From the NCBI GenBank assembly GCA_027296925.1, contig JAPUIP010000214.1, positions 1 through 8,186 of the forward strand: DNA of 8,186 nt, read 5' to 3'. Position 1 is the stretch's first letter. Each line of letters starts with the position of its first letter. The position numbers and the translations under genes are program-made. This DNA comes from Candidatus Poribacteria bacterium (GTDB taxonomy: Bacteria; Poribacteria; WGA-4E; PCPOR2b). Under the pieces are notes generated by a model that saw only the letters and a program-made list of their open reading frames with translations, was not told the origin of the DNA and did not search any database. Shown piece after piece: positions 4,819 to 8,186 of the stretch.

Positions 4819-7176
4819 TTAACGGTATGGGAACGTCCGGCTTGACTGCATTGTTTGTGGCCAGTTCAGGTGCTTGTGCAGGAATTCGAATGTACGCTGG
4901 CCGTTGATGCTGTGACCGCCTTGGAAGAACTCGATTTCGGTGCGCTCGCTCAGCCCGAGTTGGGCGTATAGCCAACGGACTTTCGCGTACTCGTGAGCGA
5001 CCCAGTGGTCGCGGCCGACAAGGTCGTGATGCCCTCGCTCGACCATGAACGGTCGGGGAACCATCAGGTACGTCATCTCCGCGTAGTCAAAGGTATGGCC
5101 GAGGTTCCAATACGGCATTTCCCATTCAATCGTCCGCATAAAGCTGAAGGGTTGGTCAGTCGCAGCGACTTTGCGCGTCCACTGGTTGAAGTCACCAGAG
5201 CAAATCGACAGGCAGTACTTTTCGAGAATCGTCGGCACGCGAACGGCCGTTTCACCGCCGTAACTGAGCCCGTAGAATGCGATACGGTCACCGTCAACAA
5301 ACGGCAGCGTGTCAAGCCACCGCAGGAGCTGATCATGCTGCGTAATGATGAAGGAGAAAAGCGTGCAGCCGATCGCGTTGGCTTTGCGGTCAAGCCATCG
5401 GTAGCGATCTTCACCGCGATATAGATTGTGCGGTGCGAACGTGATGAAGCCGCGCTCCGCGAGTTTCGCCGCGAAGTCGTTGTAGGCAGTCTTATGAGCG
5501 TCGATCGTATCGCGTGGAACTGCGTTTCGTCCGTGCTGGCAGACGACAACGGGTCGCCGTTCGCCCGACTTCAGATTTTTCGGCACGACCAGCATACCCC
5601 ACACGAAAAGCTCGTCGAACACATCAAGAACGACATCGTAGGCTTTCCAGTCTTTCGTCTCGGAAACAAGCCGAGTGCGTGCGTCGGGCGGCAGTAGTGG
5701 TTCATTGAAGCGGCCCATCGCTTCTTCGTAGAAACGGCGACGGAACGCTTTAGCAGCTTCGATGAATGGCTTGGGCGAGTGAACCGGGTGTCGCCACTCG
5801 GTGCTCCAACGCGACTCTGGCAACTGCGGCATCGCCTTGTAGAGAAAGAACGCATCGCGAACATGCTCCGACTTGCGGACAAGCGATTGGACGTGTTCTT
5901 CAAGTTGCGTCATCGCGCGACGTTGACGCTGCTTGGGCGAATCATAGCCCACTCGCTCCGCGAGAGAATTCTCCGCACGGTCTGTCGGGGGATTCGTCCC
6001 GCTCGGTGAAATGGCTACGTTGAACGCTTCACCGAACGCCTTGACTGCCTCATCGGAAAACGGTTCGCCCGGTTCTTGGTCGCCTGCAACAAGCTGCGGC
6101 AACGGTAGGATATCATGCGTCGGGATGCGAGCGAATTCTTTACGCACACGCGCCACTGACGGCGTTTCAATATCACCCTTGTGATTCTTCACGTCCGGAA
6201 ACCGGCAATGTTCAACGATCAGTTGCCGGGGCAAGATCATTGAAGCGACTTCTGCATCACCAAACCGTTTAAGGCGCGACCAGACGTTGCGGTAAATCGG
6301 CTCGCGCCAAACTTCTTCGCGTGAGTCGAAATACCCGCTGACAAGCGCCACATCAATCCGCTCGTTGATTGCCCCGCAAAACAAGGCAATCTGTCCGCCC
6401 TCGCCATAGCCGGCGACGCCGATCTTCTTGTTCGAACTACGGCGACCAGCGAACCAGTCAACTGCCGCATCCACGCGCTGGACTTCATAGCCAATCACGT
6501 GCCGACCCATGTGAAAGGCTTGACGATAAATCCATTCACGGTCTGTGTAATCCGCGCGAGCCAGTTGTGCGTCGTCCGTCAGCCGCTTCGTGCGGCTGAC
6601 AACCTGTGGAACGATCACCTCAAAGCCCTTGTCTGCAAGCCGCCGCGCAAGTTGCCTTTGCGGAGCGAGACCCTTGGCAAGCCCCAAGGCTTGCTCAGGA
6701 CTGACATCCGCGTCGGGAATGACAACGACATGCCCCACCGGCTTCGTCTTCGGCTGAACAAGCAGACCTTCACCATCGACTCCTTCCAGCACAGGCCAGC
6801 GAACTTGAAGCACGCGATAGTGGACGGTATCCACGACAAGCGCCGGGTTGGCATCATCACCATAACGCTCCATCCGCACGGGAACATGCTCATTGACCGC
6901 GCCCAAAAGTGTCTGGAGCCGCTTGCGGTTTGCGGCAATAGACGCAACATACGCCTCGCGAGATGCAAAGTCGTAGTTCCAATACCGCTCGCGCTGGACC
7001 GCTGCATCCGCAATCTTACGTTCCACGAACGCATGCGCCCCATCCATTAGCCGCTTCGACAGATCGGCTTCGGGCCACGAAAGTCCTTTCGTCCCCGGAA
7101 GCACGTCTTCACCGCGAGCCGACGAAGCGGCAATCAACAATAACGCAACATTGAGTACAAGTGTCGGTTGATTCAT
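4819..7176 (-). CDS. Secreted tandem alpha/beta hydrolase (esterase/peptidase-like), first unit without nucleophile
   Basis: With the chosen start the protein has 785 residues. It begins MNQPTLVLNVALLLIAASSA, a signal peptide with likely cleavage near SSARG. There are two alpha/beta hydrolase units. The first (about 120-300) has VVVIPDADVSPEQA and the nucleophile elbow GYGEGG at 256-261, where Gly258 replaces the serine of GxSxG. The second (about 530-780) has VVVCQHGRN, the elbow GLSYGG with Ser638, a candidate acid Asp718 in ERGHHDLVGRD, and His755 in GGHSING, a complete Ser-Asp-His triad. Such proteins are usually labelled dienelactone-hydrolase, acetyl-xylan-esterase or prolyl-oligopeptidase-like, and act on esters or peptides outside the cytoplasm. 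The longer frame from ATG 7203 would put MVVIRSEVR before the signal peptide and has a poorer ribosome binding site. The gene is followed after 49 bases by the oxidoreductase. Confidence 0.85.
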   Translation of the reverse strand: MNQPTLVLNVALLLIAASSARGEDVLPGTKGLSWPEADLSKRLMDGAHAFVERKIADAAVQRERYWNYDFASREAYVASIAANRKRLQTLLGAVNEHVPVRMERYGDDANPALVVDTVHYRVLQVRWPVLEGVDGEGLLVQPKTKPVGHVVVIPDADVSPEQALGLAKGLAPQRQLARRLADKGFEVIVPQVVSRTKRLTDDAQLARADYTDREWIYRQAFHMGRHVIGYEVQRVDAAVDWFAGRRSSNKKIGVAGYGEGGQIALFCGAINERIDVALVSGYFDSREEVWREPIYRNVWSRLKRFGDAEVASMILPRQLIVEHCRFPDVKNHKGDIETPSVARVRKEFARIPTHDILPLPQLVAGDQEPGEPFSDEAVKAFGEAFNVAISPSGTNPPTDRAENSLAERVGYDSPKQRQRRAMTQLEEHVQSLVRKSEHVRDAFFLYKAMPQLPESRWSTEWRHPVHSPKPFIEAAKAFRRRFYEEAMGRFNEPLLPPDARTRLVSETKDWKAYDVVLDVFDELFVWGMLVVPKNLKSGERRPVVVCQHGRNAVPRDTIDAHKTAYNDFAAKLAERGFITFAPHNLYRGEDRYRWLDRKANAIGCTLFSFIITQHDQLLRWLDTLPFVDGDRIAFYGLSYGGETAVRVPTILEKYCLSICSGDFNQWTRKVAATDQPFSFMRTIEWEMPYWNLGHTFDYAEMTYLMVPRPFMVERGHHDLVGRDHWVAHEYAKVRWLYAQLGLSERTEIEFFQGGHSINGQRTFEFLHKHLNWPQTMQSSRTFPYR

Positions 7177-7181
7177 ACGAA

Positions 7182-7191
7182 CCTCACTCCT
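7182..7191 (-). promoter_or_regulatory. Ribosome binding site deciding the start at 7176
   Basis: On the minus strand this reads AGGAGTGAGG, ending 5 bases before ATG 7176-7174; its AGGAG half lies 10 bases upstream. It falls inside the extended frame from ATG 7203, and the signal peptide begins directly after it, so 7176 is preferred as start. Confidence 0.65.
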
Positions 7192-7280
7192 GATGACTAC
7201 CATAGGTTTCAGCTCTATTCCCGACCGATGAGCTGGGTTGACGAAGAAGAAACAGGAACACGATCTTTAGACGTGGGTTA

Positions 7281-7307
7281 TAATCTTAAATCTTCAATCT
7301 TCAATTT
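7281..7307. repeat. Heptamer tandem repeat, almost four units
   Basis: The units are TAATCTT (7281-7287), AAATCTT (7288-7294), CAATCTT (7295-7301) and a partial CAATTT (7302-7307). The minus-strand reading is AAGATT-rich. It lies in the 178-base gap between two minus-strand genes. Heptamers of this AATCTTC type occur as short tandem repeats in several bacterial groups, from memory; no function is known to me. It may affect spacing in the untranslated leader of the tandem hydrolase gene. Confidence 0.6.
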
Positions 7308-7354
7308 CCCCTTGACTGAAGCCGTAAGGACTTGAACGTGACGCGCTGTGAAAC

Positions 7355-8186
7355 TCACAATGAATCGTCTCCCACTTCAGCGATCCACTTCCTCGTCCAT
7401 TCCACCGCTTCGAGTCCTTGGTCGCAGACGTTGCTTGCCAAGAATATCATGCCATCGATCCGACCTTCTTTAAGCCACTTTAAGCCCAGCTCACACTGGT
7501 ACTGCATCTGCTCAACTGGCATGGGGTGATTTCCGCCGTAATCAAACAGGTAACACCCTAGGATAATGGGCTTGGGAGCAATGAGCCGCTCGAGCTTTTC
7601 AAAATTCTCTTCGAGATACGCTAAATCGGACGCAACCCACGTCCAAAGTGCCACCTTATCCACGTGTTCGATATGCGGCATAATTCTGGGCGATATCTGA
7701 TTCTCATAGATGCCACATATAACTGGCAGCCGAATTCCTAAGATGATCGTCTTTTCTCGTAGTGCGAGAAGTTCAAAAGGCGTCATTGCTGCCGCAACCG
7801 GAGTCGATGGATACTCACCGTCTCCAGAATGCTCCGGCATAGGTGGCCGTTCAGTCATAAATACAAACGCGGGCGCGTGGGCCGGCGAAGGGTACGTTGA
7901 TGAGGCGGCAACTTTCCAGTCCTCTGTGTCTAGTTTTCGGCCTTTGTTGAAGAGGCGAACCTCTTTTAAGCCACAGCTCTTTGCCTTGTCGGTGTCATGC
8001 GTGTTCAGGATGCGAATGTGCAGTCTCTCGAGCTCGCCCCCGGGTAACTCAATGGCAACCACAGCACCTGCGACGTTCGGTAGAGATCCTGTTGCCAATT
8101 GGCTCTCTATACCGTCTTTCGTAATCGAGATCACGAAGTCCTTGGTCCGATAGTCTTCAGTTGGCCATTGTGTTTGAACTAGCTCA
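7355..8186 (-). CDS. Protein of unknown function, C-terminal part (partial, runs off right edge)
   Basis: The minus-strand frame is open from the window edge (first full codon 8185-8183) to TGA 7357-7355, giving 276 residues. A GTG at 8134-8132 could be read as a start, but the frame upstream continues sensibly with ELVQTQWPTEDYRTKDF, so the true start is probably outside. The first part (to about residue 110) is strand-rich and could be a beta-sandwich ending with VFMTERPPMP. The second part alternates strands and helices: PVICGIYEN, VDKVALWTW, PIILGCYLFDYGG, QCELGLKWLKEGRIDGMIFLA and AVEWTRKWI, which suggests the later half of a TIM barrel. I recall similar tails in hypothetical proteins of planctomycete-like bacteria but know no activity. 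A carbohydrate-active or substrate-binding role is a guess from the pattern and neighbours. It is followed by 178 bases before the tandem hydrolase start. Confidence 0.75.
   Translation of the reverse strand, partial: ELVQTQWPTEDYRTKDFVISITKDGIESQLATGSLPNVAGAVVAIELPGGELERLHIRILNTHDTDKAKSCGLKEVRLFNKGRKLDTEDWKVAASSTYPSPAHAPAFVFMTERPPMPEHSGDGEYPSTPVAAAMTPFELLALREKTIILGIRLPVICGIYENQISPRIMPHIEHVDKVALWTWVASDLAYLEENFEKLERLIAPKPIILGCYLFDYGGNHPMPVEQMQYQCELGLKWLKEGRIDGMIFLASNVCDQGLEAVEWTRKWIAEVGDDSL

Noticed and set aside
6499..7050. 183-residue open frame on the plus strand
   Set aside because: Antisense to the tandem hydrolase, low-complexity Arg/Pro-rich translation, typical shadow of a moderately G+C-rich gene.
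7279..7284. TATAAT on the plus strand as a -10 box
   Set aside because: There is no plus-strand gene downstream and no -35 at the right distance (the nearest TTGACG, at 7238, is 35 bases away). It falls at the start of the A/T-rich heptamer repeat.
7347..7359. TGTGA-AAC-TCACA hairpin at the end of the partial right-hand gene
   Set aside because: A 5-base stem overlapping the stop codon with no following T-run on the minus strand; too weak for a terminator.

Overview
The window reads as bacterial chromosome from an organism with a large carbohydrate-catabolic and secreted-hydrolase repertoire. The gene families (an EKP-less Gfo/Idh/MocA oxidoreductase subfamily, a beta-lactamase-fold serine hydrolase with a YSS motif, a tandem alpha/beta hydrolase), the strong AGGAG ribosome binding sites and the by-eye G+C near one half recall Planctomycetota, Poribacteria, Latescibacterota or related uncultured groups. 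That placement is recalled family knowledge, not a search result. I see no rRNA, tRNA, CRISPR array, transposase, integrase or phage gene.

Right and centre (about 8186 down to 876, minus strand): five tightly packed co-oriented genes. In transcription order they are the C-terminal part of an unrecognised protein that runs off the right edge, a 785-residue secreted protein with two alpha/beta hydrolase units (the first without its nucleophile serine), a 380-residue Gfo/Idh/MocA-type oxidoreductase, a 382-residue secreted serine hydrolase, and a 511-residue polytopic membrane protein resembling GT-C glycosyltransferases. The last four are 26 to 49 bases apart if measured from the chosen starts, and each has its own Shine-Dalgarno sequence, so they probably form one transcription unit. 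A 178-base gap before the 785-residue gene carries a heptamer tandem repeat and may hold a promoter. The mix suggests export-linked breakdown or modification of a glycan or glycoconjugate, with cytoplasmic sugar oxidation, but no substrate can be named.

Left part (1 to 875): a breakpoint-like region. The 3' end of another Gfo/Idh/MocA gene enters on the plus strand and stops at 186. It is followed by about 420 bases with no convincing gene but with operator-like inverted repeats. Two good gene starts then face each other and both collapse at the same place: a plus-strand signal-peptide start at 606, and a minus-strand Gfo/Idh/MocA start at 818 with an intact Rossmann glycine motif. Each has a strong ribosome binding site, each is open for fewer than 40 codons, and they meet at a GCGGATGACACGGAT element around 720-740. 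This looks like a deletion or rearrangement junction at a dispersed repeat, or a misjoined assembly, and it is the most unusual thing in the window. I did not find a convincing new multi-gene system; the rest is ordinary catabolic gene content with some interesting active-site losses.
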